In this document: piece by piece, positions 1 to 7,607 of the stretch
How the letters are laid out: the number at the start of each line of letters is the position of its first letter
Position numbering within the stretch: the stretch's first letter is position 1
NCBI GenBank assembly: GCA_944385105.1
Contig: CALWVR010000006.1
Coordinates: 1 to 64,000 of the forward strand
DNA: 64,000 nt
Reading direction: 5' to 3'
DNA from: an uncultured Clostridia bacterium
GTDB taxonomy: Bacteria; Bacillota; Clostridia; Oscillospirales; Acutalibacteraceae
Program-made: the position numbers and the translations under genes
The notes under the pieces: model-generated
What the model was told of the DNA's origin: nothing
Databases searched by the model: none
The model's input: only the letters and a program-made list of their open reading frames with translations

Positions 1-19
1 GAGCATGCGGCTGTTAACC
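1..19 (+). repeat. Partial tRNA-Asn copy (integration scar)
   Basis: These 19 bases are identical to positions 70-88 inside the complete tRNA-Asn just downstream (D-arm end through the anticodon loop). After the anticodon region the two copies diverge. The window begins here, so the copy may extend further left. This pattern is typical of a site-specific element that recombined inside a tRNA gene and left a duplicated half. Which side the element lay on cannot be decided from this window. Confidence 0.6.
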
Positions 20-48
20 AAATGCTCGATGATAATAAAATTAAATAT

Positions 49-124
49 TCCTCAATAGCTCAGTCGGTAGAGCATGCGGCTGTTAACCGCAGGGTCGTTG
101 GTTCGAGTCCAACTTGGGGAGCCA
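49..124 (+). tRNA. tRNA-Asn (GTT)
   Basis: A complete cloverleaf is visible. The acceptor arms are TCCTCAA and TTGGGGA, the anticodon is GTT in the loop CTGTTAA, the T-arm contains GGTTCGAGTCC, and CCA is encoded at 122-124. It delivers asparagine at AAC and AAU codons. It adjoins a prophage remnant and a partial copy of itself, so it probably served as an integration target. Confidence 0.96.
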
Positions 125-132
125 GAACCCCC

Positions 133-154
133 CCCCCCATGAAATGGGGGGTTT
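133..154 (+). terminator. GC hairpin after tRNA-Asn
   Basis: Six C plus AT pair with AT plus six G around a GAA loop, followed by TTTGTT. The hairpin sits just after the tRNA CCA end, as expected for a tRNA terminator. The 5' arm lies in an 11-base C run, which is prone to slippage and sequencing error. Confidence 0.7.
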
Positions 155-293
155 GTTATACCCTCAAATAGACAAACTGACCCTAACATGAAAAAATTAT
201 TGTAAAATTCAAAAATACAACCATACGAGTTGTAAACCTAAAAAAATTAAATTTTAAGGTGCTATATTAAAAACTACAAGATTACATCTTAAG

Positions 294-334
294 GACATCT
301 AATAGTATTGATTTACTACTAGGTGTCTTTTTTA
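294..334 (+). terminator. Long hairpin with T-run
   Basis: GACATCTAATAGTA pairs with TACTACTAGGTGTC with one mismatch and one wobble, followed by six T and ATTTC. It lies just upstream of the small gene at 359. It could end an upstream transcript or act as a leader attenuator. Confidence 0.5.
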
Positions 335-358
335 TTTCAAAACAAAGGAGTAATAAAA

Positions 359-496
359 ATGCAAACAATTTTATCAGTGATAATACTAATTTTAGCGGCG
401 ATCGATTTAAGGCACGCACAAAAGATAAAAGATTTAGAGGAAAGAACAATAGAATCGTTTAGAATTATTTGTCGCAGATTCGAGGGAGATGAATGA
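359..496 (+). CDS. Small phage-type membrane protein, 45 aa
   Basis: An ATG preceded at eight bases by AAAGGAG opens a 45-residue frame. Residues 3-15 are hydrophobic, consistent with one membrane segment or signal anchor. The remainder is charged, with KIKDLEERT and a CRRF end. The stop is directly followed by the start of the next gene (TGA then ATG), which suggests an operon. It opens the phage replication remnant. I do not recognise a family. The strong ribosome binding site and coupling argue that it is a real gene. Confidence 0.5.
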   Translation: MQTILSVIILILAAIDLRHAQKIKDLEERTIESFRIICRRFEGDE

Positions 497-665
497 ATGT
501 ACATAGATGACAAAGCATATTTAACGCCGCCAGATAATGAGGCAATCCCTGTTTTAAAATGTTTTTTCTGTGAAGAATATATATACAGGAGACCAATATT
601 ACGTCCTCAATGGCTTTAATTGCTGTGAACAATGTCTTGATATACATTTTAAATTTACAGCGTAA
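497..665 (+). pseudogene. Frameshifted CxxC zinc-ribbon-like phage protein
   Basis: The frame from ATG 497 runs 40 residues, includes a CFFC pair, and stops at 619. Shifting frame near the TATATATAC stretch at about 578-588 lets it continue with a second cysteine cluster, CCEQC, and end at TAA 663-665. Two cysteine pairs split between frames indicate a small zinc-ribbon-like protein of about 55 residues with a frameshift. I do not recognise the exact family. Its neighbours are also damaged, which supports decay rather than a sequencing slip. Confidence 0.5.
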
Positions 666-719
666 TTGCCGGATTTAGAAGTCGAAAATGCCGATATGGA
701 GCGTTAAGGAGTGTATTTT

Positions 720-1355
720 ATGAACGAAAATAAATCAGTATTTGAAACGCTATTTGAAGTCAACGTAAACGACCATGTTGAAAAGAAAAATGGCCTTTTG
801 TATTTGTCGTGACCGTATGCGTGGGGTGAAGTAAAAAAGCTTTATCCAAATGCAAATTATAAGGTTTATGAGACTGAAAACGGCTGCATTTATTTCACCG
901 ATGGGCGGACATGTTGGGTGAAAACTAGCGTGATAATCGATGGTTTAGAACACATTGAATATCTACCAATAATGGATTATAGAAATAAATCAATACCACT
1001 TGAAAATGTCACAAGCTTTGATGTGAATAAGTCAATTCAAAGAAGTTTGACGAAGGCTTTAGCCCGTCATGGGTTGGGGCTTTATCTTTATTCTGGCGAG
1101 GATTTACCAGAAATTGAAGTTGAGAAAATCAGTGCTAAAGATGCAAATATTTTAAAAAATGTTGTGAAAAACTTTGATGATAAAGACAAGCTATATTCTG
1201 CACTTTTAGAAAAATATAACATAAAAAGCTTTAGAGAATTAACAGTTAAGCAAAGAATTGAAATTCTGGAAGGGCTCGCAGCTCTGCGCTGCCAGTGGCA
1301 GGAGCAGCAGGGCCGACGAGCAGGAAAAGGCACAGAGAATTGCAAGCGAGAGTGA
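720..1355 (+). pseudogene. Sak/DUF1071-type single-strand annealing protein, in-frame stop
   Basis: From ATG 720 the frame reads MNENKSVFETLFEVNV, then EKKNGLLYLS, then a TGA stop at 810-812. It continues in the same frame with PYAWGEVKKLYPNANY, TSVIIDGLEHIEYLP, FDVNKSIQRSL and LGLYLYSGEDLP to TGA 1355. These blocks match the DUF1071 (Sak single-strand annealing) family known from phages, where a tryptophan normally occupies the stop position, so TGG to TGA is the likely lesion. The last ~30 residues are coded by unusually GC-rich DNA and look foreign to the family. A protein restarted after the stop would lack the conserved N-terminus. Sak proteins pair single strands in phage recombination, consistent with RusA next door. 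Confidence 0.75.
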
Positions 1356-1411
1356 AGCAAGGCAACAATGCCTTTGACCGGAAAACCACTTTAGAAATCG
1401 AGGTGTGAAAA

Positions 1412-1837
1412 ATGGAGATAAAGTTCACGGTACCAGGCCCACCAAAGGGCAAGCAAAGACCTAGGGTATGCCGAATTAATGGGCAAAATGTTACCTACAC
1501 ACCCAGGCAAACAACAGAATATGAGAAACTAGTAAGGGTAAGTTATAATGCAGTTTCAAAGGTTAAATTTCAAAGAAATAAACCTTTAGAAATTAGTATA
1601 CTTGCCCTTTTTCCTATTCCACGGCATGCCAGCAAAAAGTTGAAAGAACTGATGCTAAATGGCGAAATTTTACCTACTAAAAAACCTGATGTTGATAATG
1701 TTATCAAGATTATTTTAGATGCACTAAACGGAGTTTGTTACCATGACGACAGACAGGTTTGCAGGGTCTACTTTGAAAAAATGTATGCGGAAAATCCAGA
1801 AGTAAAGATTTTAATAAAAAACATAAAGGAGAATTAA
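1412..1837 (+). CDS. RusA-family Holliday junction resolvase
   Basis: A 141-residue protein with the RusA signature: a basic N-terminus (KGKQRPRV, residues 12-19), then KPDVDNVIKIILDAL at 91-105 and HDD at 111-113. These aspartates (93, 95, 103, 112, 113) correspond to the metal-binding acidic residues of RusA, which cuts four-way DNA junctions as a dimer. The length is normal for the family and GAGGTG precedes the ATG. It sits between the annealing protein and an SSB-like protein, the usual order in phage recombination modules. It looks intact, unlike most of its neighbours. Confidence 0.9.
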   Translation: MEIKFTVPGPPKGKQRPRVCRINGQNVTYTPRQTTEYEKLVRVSYNAVSKVKFQRNKPLEISILALFPIPRHASKKLKELMLNGEILPTKKPDVDNVIKIILDALNGVCYHDDRQVCRVYFEKMYAENPEVKILIKNIKEN

Positions 1838-1839
1838 AT

Positions 1840-2208
1840 ATGGGAAAAATAATGAAAATATTTAAAGATGAAGCCAACTTATACAGTGGTAATTGCTATG
1901 TAAACACGGTGATTTTTCGGGGCAGAATTTACGAAGAATTTCATGGAGTAGGCCACGGCGGGATAAAATTTTCCTTGCAACTTAGCAACGGACAAAATAA
2001 GGAAACAGGTGAATGGAAGCGAAGCGCCAGCCCGAAGGGGGACACCATGCGACCAACGGGAGCGTGGCGGAAGCCGACGTTTGCTGATTGCACGGCGTTT
2101 AGCGGGATTTCAAAGCAAATTTTAAAAGACTACAAGCCAAAAGATGAAATTTGGATAATTGCAAAATATTATTTAAGACAAAAAGAAAATAAATATTATT
2201 GTGCGTGA
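1840..2208 (+). CDS. Phage SSB-like (OB-fold type) protein, 3' end frameshifted
   Basis: Starts two bases after rusA. The opening, FKDEANLYSGNCYVNTVIF, and the later PTFADCTAF and DEIWIIAKYY blocks resemble small phage single-strand DNA binding proteins; this is family recall, not a search. Two oddities are visible. First, a GC-rich stretch at about 2019-2085 codes about 18 residues (RSASPKGDTMRPTGAWR) in the middle of an otherwise AT-rich gene and can fold on itself. Second, after KENKYY the frame ends at TGA 2206-2208, but a shift gives IVREIE and TGA at 2217, the more natural end. The gene is probably damaged or recently altered. Confidence 0.55.
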   Translation: MGKIMKIFKDEANLYSGNCYVNTVIFRGRIYEEFHGVGHGGIKFSLQLSNGQNKETGEWKRSASPKGDTMRPTGAWRKPTFADCTAFSGISKQILKDYKPKDEIWIIAKYYLRQKENKYYCA

Positions 2209-2228
2209 AATTGAGTGAGCATAACCAA

Positions 2229-2256
2229 AAAAAGCCCTCTAAAAGAGAGCTTTTTT
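2229..2256. terminator. Bidirectional terminator
   Basis: AGCCCTCT and AGAGAGCT pair around AAAA, with an A-run on the left and a T-run on the right. It lies between the plus-strand phage genes and the minus-strand gene ending at 2273 and can serve both. Confidence 0.85.
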
Positions 2257-2272
2257 GAAATTTTACAATTAA

Positions 2273-2659
2273 TTATTTGTTTGGTTGTTCCTCTGTTTTA
2301 TCATTTACATCGTCTAAGTTTTTTAGCATTTTAACACATTTTTGTATATGTTCGAACGCGGATTCTTTATTATCCATTATTTTTTTTAACTTCCGTAGTT
2401 TCAAATGCGTTATATCATTTATTAATGAATATGCCTCCTCTATAGCTGCAAGGCAATTATCGTCCATAAAAAACTTCTTTACATTATTGGCACTTTGACC
2501 CAATTTTTCTTTGACTTTAGATGCATCTTGAATTTGACTCCAAAATGAAGAAGTCGAATCTTGCTCTTCACATATTCCTTCTACGTCGGAAGCATGCGCA
2601 CTTACAATAGCTGTTGTAAGTAAACTGAACACTAACATTAATCCTACTAATTTTTTCAT
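2273..2659 (-). CDS. Small exported protein of unknown function, 128 aa
   Basis: The N-terminus MKKLVGLMLVFSLLTTAIVSAHA is a clear signal peptide with cleavage likely after the AHA region (residue 23-24). The mature part is ~105 residues, charged and helix-prone, with cysteines in GICEE, DNCLAA and IQKCV and a lysine-rich C-terminus. GAGGAG precedes the ATG. I recognise no domain. It is oriented against the surrounding phage genes and has its own terminator, so it may be a later insertion or a lysogenic cargo gene. It shares only its general layout (export signal, small, helical) with the exported operon at 5.9-9.5 kb and the gene at 31.1 kb. Confidence 0.75.
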   Translation of the reverse strand: MKKLVGLMLVFSLLTTAIVSAHASDVEGICEEQDSTSSFWSQIQDASKVKEKLGQSANNVKKFFMDDNCLAAIEEAYSLINDITHLKLRKLKKIMDNKESAFEHIQKCVKMLKNLDDVNDKTEEQPNK

Positions 2660-2882
2660 ACCATTTTACTCCTCAATGATTTTATTTTATGGATATTTTT
2701 ATTATTTTAATATGTAAAATATATCCAACGTATTCAATAATATCAGCAAATAGAATAAATGTCAACATTTTTTTTGTGGATTTAATTAATTTTTCTTTAA
2801 TGAAAAAACAATAAGAAAAGTTAATAAAACTAGCAGGAAATTTCTGTATCTCCATAACAAAAAGGTTACGGAGAATAATACA

Positions 2883-3224
2883 ATGAATAATACATTTAAT
2901 ATATCTTCGTCACAGATTTCAAAGAAATCATGTGACATGAAAAAATTTGATGTAGATTCAGACCCGTATCTGTTATCAAAATTTTTATAACAAGAGATAT
3001 TAAAAAACAATCCAAAATTCCCGCAAAGCGAGCAGCAGCGCCAGCGCTGGGCGAAAGATATTGACCTGATGATACGGCGAGACAAGCTAAATGCAGATGA
3101 GATCGCCGCTGTGATTGAGTGGTGCCAGAAAGATAAGTTTTGGTGCAGTATTATCTTGTCTGGCAAGAAGCTAAGAGAAAAATATCAGCAACTCAGTATA
3201 AGAATGGCAGCAAATCGGAGGTGA
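2883..3224 (+). pseudogene. DnaD/replisome-organiser-type phage replication protein, truncated
   Basis: The frame 2991-3224 reads QEILKNNPKF, WAKDIDLMIRRDKL, DEIAAVIEWCQKDKFW and ILSGKKLREKYQQL, typical of the C-terminal part of phage replication initiation proteins in clostridial phages. Immediately upstream in the same frame lie a TAA at 2988-2990 and, before it, a 35-residue frame from ATG 2883 ending SDPYLLSKFL, a natural lead-in to the downstream part. A tyrosine codon changed to TAA would explain this. The N-terminal domain is missing. Confidence 0.6.
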
Positions 3225-3232
3225 ATGTATTG

Positions 3233-3841
3233 ATGAAAGATTGGACGGGAGATTCAAAATCACCACATATGATTATAGGTGCAAGTAATTATGCTAAAGA
3301 AAATCGTCAAGCAGTTGATTATTATGCAACAGATCCACATACTTTACATATTTTCCTTGAAAAATTGAAAGCTGATAAAATAGAATTACCGCCTAAAATA
3401 TGTGAACCAGCTTGTGGAGCAGGACATTTGTCAGAGGAACTAAAAAGACATGGGTTTGAAGTTATTTTATATGACTTGTATGACCATGGACACGGAATTG
3501 TAGGTCAGGATTTTTTGAAAAGCAAAATAAAAGCAGAGTGTTTTCTAACTAATCCACCATATAGATTTGCTGTGGAATTCGTAGTACATGCAGTTGAAAA
3601 TGTTATTTCAAATGGTTATGTAATTATGCTTTTAAAAATTCAATTTCTTGAAGGAAAAACGAGAAATAAATTTTTAAAAAAGTATCCACCCAAATACGTT
3701 TATGTAAATAGCCGTGGGCAGCATTGTACTAAAAATGGTGACTTTAGCTGATATAAAAATTGTAATGCGATGTGTTATGCATGGTTTATTTGGCAGGAGA
3801 GATTTAGCGGTGAACCTGTTGTTAGGTGGATTGATTGGTGA
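3233..3841 (+). pseudogene. Phage DNA adenine methyltransferase, internal stop
   Basis: ATG 3233 is preceded by GGAGG (3217-3221). A TTG at 3230 would give better spacing. The product has the SAM-binding motif EPACGAGHLSEEL and the catalytic NPPY motif of N6-adenine methyltransferases. The frame hits TGA at 3749-3751 after KNGDFS and then continues in frame with YKNCNAMCYAWFIW and EPVVRWIDW to TGA 3839-3841. That tail is the natural C-terminus of this phage family, so the first TGA is a nonsense mutation that removes ~30 residues. Catalytic motifs lie before the break, so activity is not strictly excluded. Confidence 0.7.
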
Positions 3842-3849
3842 AAAGAGGT

Positions 3850-4938
3850 GACAATTTGTACAATTTGGAAAGCACACAAACCGCAGAGCATGATTGGAGC
3901 AATAATACTTGATGAAAAATTCTTGGCCAAAGTGATTGACATCATAAAGGCTGAGGATTTTTATTTTGCAGATTTAAAGATGTGCTATAAAGCAATTTTA
4001 AAATTATCGAGAAGAGGATATCCGATCGACTTTGTGACGGTTTTGAATCAAATCACAGTAAAAGGGGAGGTCATGACAAAAATACTGTGCAAAAACGGCT
4101 TTTGCAATGTACGGAAATTACATCAGCTATTAGTAATATAGAACGTTATACTCGAATTATTGCACATTCACATAAAGCGAGAAAGTTACAATGAATATTT
4201 TAGACTTTTGCATTTAACGCTGTAACTGCTGAAAATATCGATGAAACCTTAGATAAGGCTATGTCTTTACTATTTGAGATATCAGATAATCAAAGTTCTG
4301 AAAAGCTGTGTGCTATTGGAGAGGTTGCAAAAAACTGTTTGAAGGTTGCAGTGAAGATACCTTTAGTGAAATATATTCACAAAAATATTTCAAAGTATTG
4401 ATAACACTTTAAAGGGCATAAATGCAGCAGAAAACTTAATAATTTTAGCAAATCCTCTGAGGTCAGAAAAGACCGCAAAAAATACGGTCGGAGTAAGTAA
4501 GCAAAATTGCAAAAACTGTTGATGAAATTTGCAAATTGCCCATAAAATTTAACAACAATCCGGCTTGTGTAATAAAGGCTGCTCAAGGACTTGGGACTAA
4601 TTATGGTGAACTATTTTCAACTCATGCGAAGTGTAAAAAATGCGAAAGTACAAGTTTGAAAGTTGACTCTATTTGCAAAAAGTTGAAATGTTTAGCTGCG
4701 GAGCTTAGTGGGTCTATTTTGTGTTTATTGTAATCTAAATAGAGCAAGTGATAAAGATAATCTTTTGACTGATGAAATCAAAGGATGTAGTTCTTTTAAT
4801 CTTAACTTAGTAGTCGATGCAAATGAAAATACCAGTAATAAAGACAGAGTCAAGTGTTATTTTCACTTCAAAAGTGGCACAATTTTAATAATTGCTCAAA
4901 ATATCGAGGCAGAAGTTAAAGTAATAGATAAAACTTAA
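3850..4938 (+). pseudogene. DnaB-like replicative helicase, multiply frameshifted
   Basis: Pieces in several frames line up in order with a phage DnaB helicase. The N-terminal domain is SMIGAIILDEKFLAKVIDII, AEDFYFADLKMCYKAIL and PIDFVTVLNQI. After a shift come EITSAISNIERYTRIIAHSHKA and ENIDETLDKAMSLLFEI. A degraded nucleotide-binding region follows (GINAAENLIILANP near 4415). Then come IKFNNNPACVI, the SICKKLKCLAAEL helix and NRASDKDNLLTDEIKG to TAA 4938. The Walker A lysine region is not intact. This helicase would have loaded at the phage origin, following the DnaD-type protein upstream. It is beyond repair by a single correction. Confidence 0.65.
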
Positions 4939-5538
4939 GGCACTGTAAAACTCAAATGAATTTCAGAGCGAATGATTATTATGGACTTATCAGAAAGATA
5001 AAATGTCTGGAGGTAATTATTAAGCAGTGATTTTGTTGTAATACGACAGATTATCAGATCGCGGATAAATTCTCAAAGCAAAAAGCCTTTGGTATCAATT
5101 ATGATAAATGTATTTTAAAGAAGCTTGGATTGTGGTAAAAGAAGATACAGAACAGGTATCAAACGGCAATCAAAACGTTAAGTATTATGTTCAAGTCGAG
5201 GCTTAATCAAAAAAAGAAAAGGATGATAAACAGCTACAGAATGCGAAAAATGCGTAATTTACCGACGCATTTATTAAATAAAATTAAATACTAAATTGAT
5301 TTTTAAATTTAGCTGTGATCTAATAAAAACTATGAAAGGACTTTTTAGTGATCAGTCCTTGTTAATAAGTATGGTCACAGTAGAGTTTACAGCTTCTACT
5401 TTAATTGATGGTGCTACTTTTTCTTTATGTTATTTTATGAGTATCTAAAGAAACTAATTACTTTATCCTTTATAATATCACCTCCAGCAAACGAAAACGC
5501 ATTTTAAATTCTGCCAGAGATATACTACGAGGATTAAG
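4939..5538. other. Phage remnant without intact genes
   Basis: Short coding-like scraps are visible (for example LEAWIVVKEDTEQVSNG and KYYVQVEA around 5110-5205), but no full gene. A 38-codon frame at 5332-5448 (MKGLFSDQSLL) has no ribosome binding site; I do not call it a gene. Confidence 0.4.
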
Positions 5539-5581
5539 GTCCATCTATGGTAAGCTTTATACTATCATAGATGGACTTTTT
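5539..5581 (+). terminator. Strong rho-independent terminator
   Basis: An 11-base perfect stem, GTCCATCTATG with CATAGATGGAC, is followed by TTTTTCT. It ends plus-strand transcription from the phage remnant. Confidence 0.85.
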
Positions 5582-5614
5582 CTCCAATATGAGATAACGA
5601 GTTTTAGGTAGAAA

Positions 5615-5863
5615 TATGGAAAAGAAGACACTTGGAATCGTAACATTTGTAATTTTAATTGAGTTAATTATTACATATATAAATCAATTTTTTTATTGAA
5701 AGATACTTTTAAATATCTTTTTGGATATATTTGTAGCGTGGTGTACAAGTTTTATTTGCTATCATATTTAGATTTGAAGTCAAATATAGGTTGCATACTA
5801 ATTGGGATTTTATTATCTAGGGACAGCAATTATATTTTTGGTTTAGTGAATAAAATAAATTAA
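5615..5863 (+). pseudogene. Frameshifted small membrane protein, phage-associated
   Basis: ATG 5615 opens a hydrophobic frame, MEKKTLGIVTFVILIELIIT, that stops after 27 codons in a T-rich run. A second frame further on gives LLSYLDLKSNIGCILIG, LLSRDSNYIFGLVNKIN and TAA 5861-5863. Together they look like one small membrane protein of ~80 residues broken by frameshifts. The position after the phage replication genes and a terminator would fit a phage accessory membrane protein, but I cannot name a family. Confidence 0.4.
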
Positions 5864-5864
5864 T

Positions 5865-5900
5865 AAAGACTGACTCATTATAAAAAGTGAGCCAGTCTTT
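5865..5900. terminator. Bidirectional terminator
   Basis: AAGACTGACTCA and GTGAGCCAGTCTT pair with one mismatch and are flanked by A and T tracts. It sits between the phage remnant (+) and the end of the four-gene exported operon (-). Confidence 0.8.
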
Positions 5901-5912
5901 TGTATTTTTATA

Positions 5913-6680
5913 CTAAAAAAATTCATCTTTAGATTTGCCATAATTAATTTCATAGTTTACTGTATCAAACTGAATAGAAAAACTCGGAAACTCCTTATTA
6001 TTATCCCAAGACACAATTAAAATGTCGTTATCTAGATACTCTTTATTAGCTATTTTCTGCTTTAAGCTGAATAAAATTTCTTTATAAATTTCTTTATTTA
6101 AGTCAAGCTCTGAAAAAACGACATCCTTGTTACCTAATAAAATGTTAATTAATTTTGTTAAAAGTCCTTCTTCGTCAGGAGTAAGATCTTTTTTTAACAA
6201 TTTGTCTTTTAAATATTTTACTGCTTTAGGGATTGCCCCCAAAATAGATGAAAGAAATTTATGAACAGGTTGTGCGATATATATTGTACCGCCTGCAGCT
6301 ACCAAGGCCATTAGTGCATGAATATTTTTACAATTTAAGATAAGTTTTAAAACTATTGCAATTACCACAGTACCTGTAGCAGCTAAGCCTATTGTCGCTG
6401 CATGACGTTTCAAAAGAATTGATGATTTTTTAAAACTTGTATCTTTTAAATTTTTTTCTAAATATTTAATAAATTCATCTACACTTTCGTATCTTAAAAT
6501 ATGCTTTTGACAAGTAGGACTTTTGTCAATGCATTTTCCTATATACCAGTTTGTATTAAGTAATTTATCTTCTTCATAATAGTTGTGTGATACATCCGGT
6601 AATGCATAAGTATTAAGAGATATACTACTTATTAAAAGGATAGATATTACAAAAATAACAATCTTTTTAAATTTCACCAT
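5913..6680 (-). CDS. Exported paralog family protein D, last gene of operon
   Basis: I place the start at ATG 6680, where MVKFKKIVIFVISILLI opens a typical signal peptide; an upstream ATG at 6704 has a charged, atypical lead. The mature N-terminus carries CIDKSPTCQKH, then SVDEFIKYLEKNL. A glycine-rich hydrophobic span (AATIGLAATGTVVIAIVLKL) and a second one (ALMALVAAGGTIYIAQP) follow at about residues 95-145. The C-terminus has a YKEILFSL helix, a DILIVSWD strand and VNYEINYGKSKDEF, which match the ends of the three upstream genes. The start overlaps the previous stop by 14 bases, implying translational coupling. No known family recognised. Confidence 0.75.
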   Translation of the reverse strand: MVKFKKIVIFVISILLISSISLNTYALPDVSHNYYEEDKLLNTNWYIGKCIDKSPTCQKHILRYESVDEFIKYLEKNLKDTSFKKSSILLKRHAATIGLAATGTVVIAIVLKLILNCKNIHALMALVAAGGTIYIAQPVHKFLSSILGAIPKAVKYLKDKLLKKDLTPDEEGLLTKLINILLGNKDVVFSELDLNKEIYKEILFSLKQKIANKEYLDNDILIVSWDNNKEFPSFSIQFDTVNYEINYGKSKDEFF

Positions 6681-7575
6681 AGGCTTTCTCTTGTTCCTCT
6701 CCATACTCGATTATTTTTTCTTGTAGGACTTTTTTAAAATTATTAAATTTATTTTCAAACGTTTGTTTTTCTTGCTCTGTATAGTTTATACCATAAGATT
6801 GAAAACTTGCTACAGATGACAAAGACCCTTTTTCAGAATTAGTTACAACCAATAAAACATCATTATTTTCCCAAAGCTTATACTTAACCACGTCTAAAAT
6901 CTGCTGCAACGCACAAAGTGTATTAGAATTATCGTAAAAAATTTTTCTATAATTAATTAAAGACATTTTAGCAATAGATTCAGGAATAGATGACAATATC
7001 TTTACAGGAATGGCCGTAGTTGAACTAGTTATAGCATTACCTAAAAAGTTTTTTACATTATCAGAATCAATAGCAGTTTTGAAACGATTGTTAAAAGATT
7101 TGATGTTTTGTTTAATTTTTAAAGTTTTATCAATGAAATTTCCAATATTATGTTTATGTATTAAAGTTAATAATACCATACCTATACTGCCTACAAATTT
7201 ACTACCAAATTTTATCCATTCAATTATGGATTTTTTTCTTTGAATCTCTAAGTGTTCTTCTCTTTCAAAAGTATCTCTGATTTCCTCCAGGGAAGTATGT
7301 GGTAGTTCAGATATAACCTTTTCTATATCATTGTAGTCAAAAGCGTAAACAGTGCAGCCTGAATTATATCCCACATTTTCCATTTTAACATAATGCTCGC
7401 CATTTCTTATCCTTTCAATAGCGGCGTCCTTAGCGCAACATTCACTTACAAACTGCCCATTTTTGTTTGTTTTTGTGCAATCATCATCACAATGTGCAAA
7501 AGATATTAAACTACAATTACTTAACATAATTGAAACAGTTAAAATACCAGAAATAATTTTATTATGGTTTTTCAA
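6667..7575 (-). CDS. Exported paralog family protein C
   Basis: TTG start at 7575 after GGAGATAA. Residues 1-27 form a signal peptide (NKIISGILTVSIMLSNCSLI). The mature start is cysteine-rich (HCDDDC, SECCAKD). Then follow a YVKMENVGYNSGCTVYAFDY segment and IEKVISEL helix, shared with the first gene of the operon, a hydrophobic span (FGSKFVGSIGMVLLTLIH), and a C-terminal domain (LQQILDVV, NDVLLVVTNSE, SYGINYTEQEKQTF). These landmarks recur in the same order in all four operon genes. The likely location is exported and membrane-anchored. Function unknown. Confidence 0.8.
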   Translation of the reverse strand: MKNHNKIISGILTVSIMLSNCSLISFAHCDDDCTKTNKNGQFVSECCAKDAAIERIRNGEHYVKMENVGYNSGCTVYAFDYNDIEKVISELPHTSLEEIRDTFEREEHLEIQRKKSIIEWIKFGSKFVGSIGMVLLTLIHKHNIGNFIDKTLKIKQNIKSFNNRFKTAIDSDNVKNFLGNAITSSTTAIPVKILSSIPESIAKMSLINYRKIFYDNSNTLCALQQILDVVKYKLWENNDVLLVVTNSEKGSLSSVASFQSYGINYTEQEKQTFENKFNNFKKVLQEKIIEYGEEQEKAYGEI

Positions 7576-7607
7576 TATATTATCTCCTTTTTATTCAATT
7601 TCCACCG

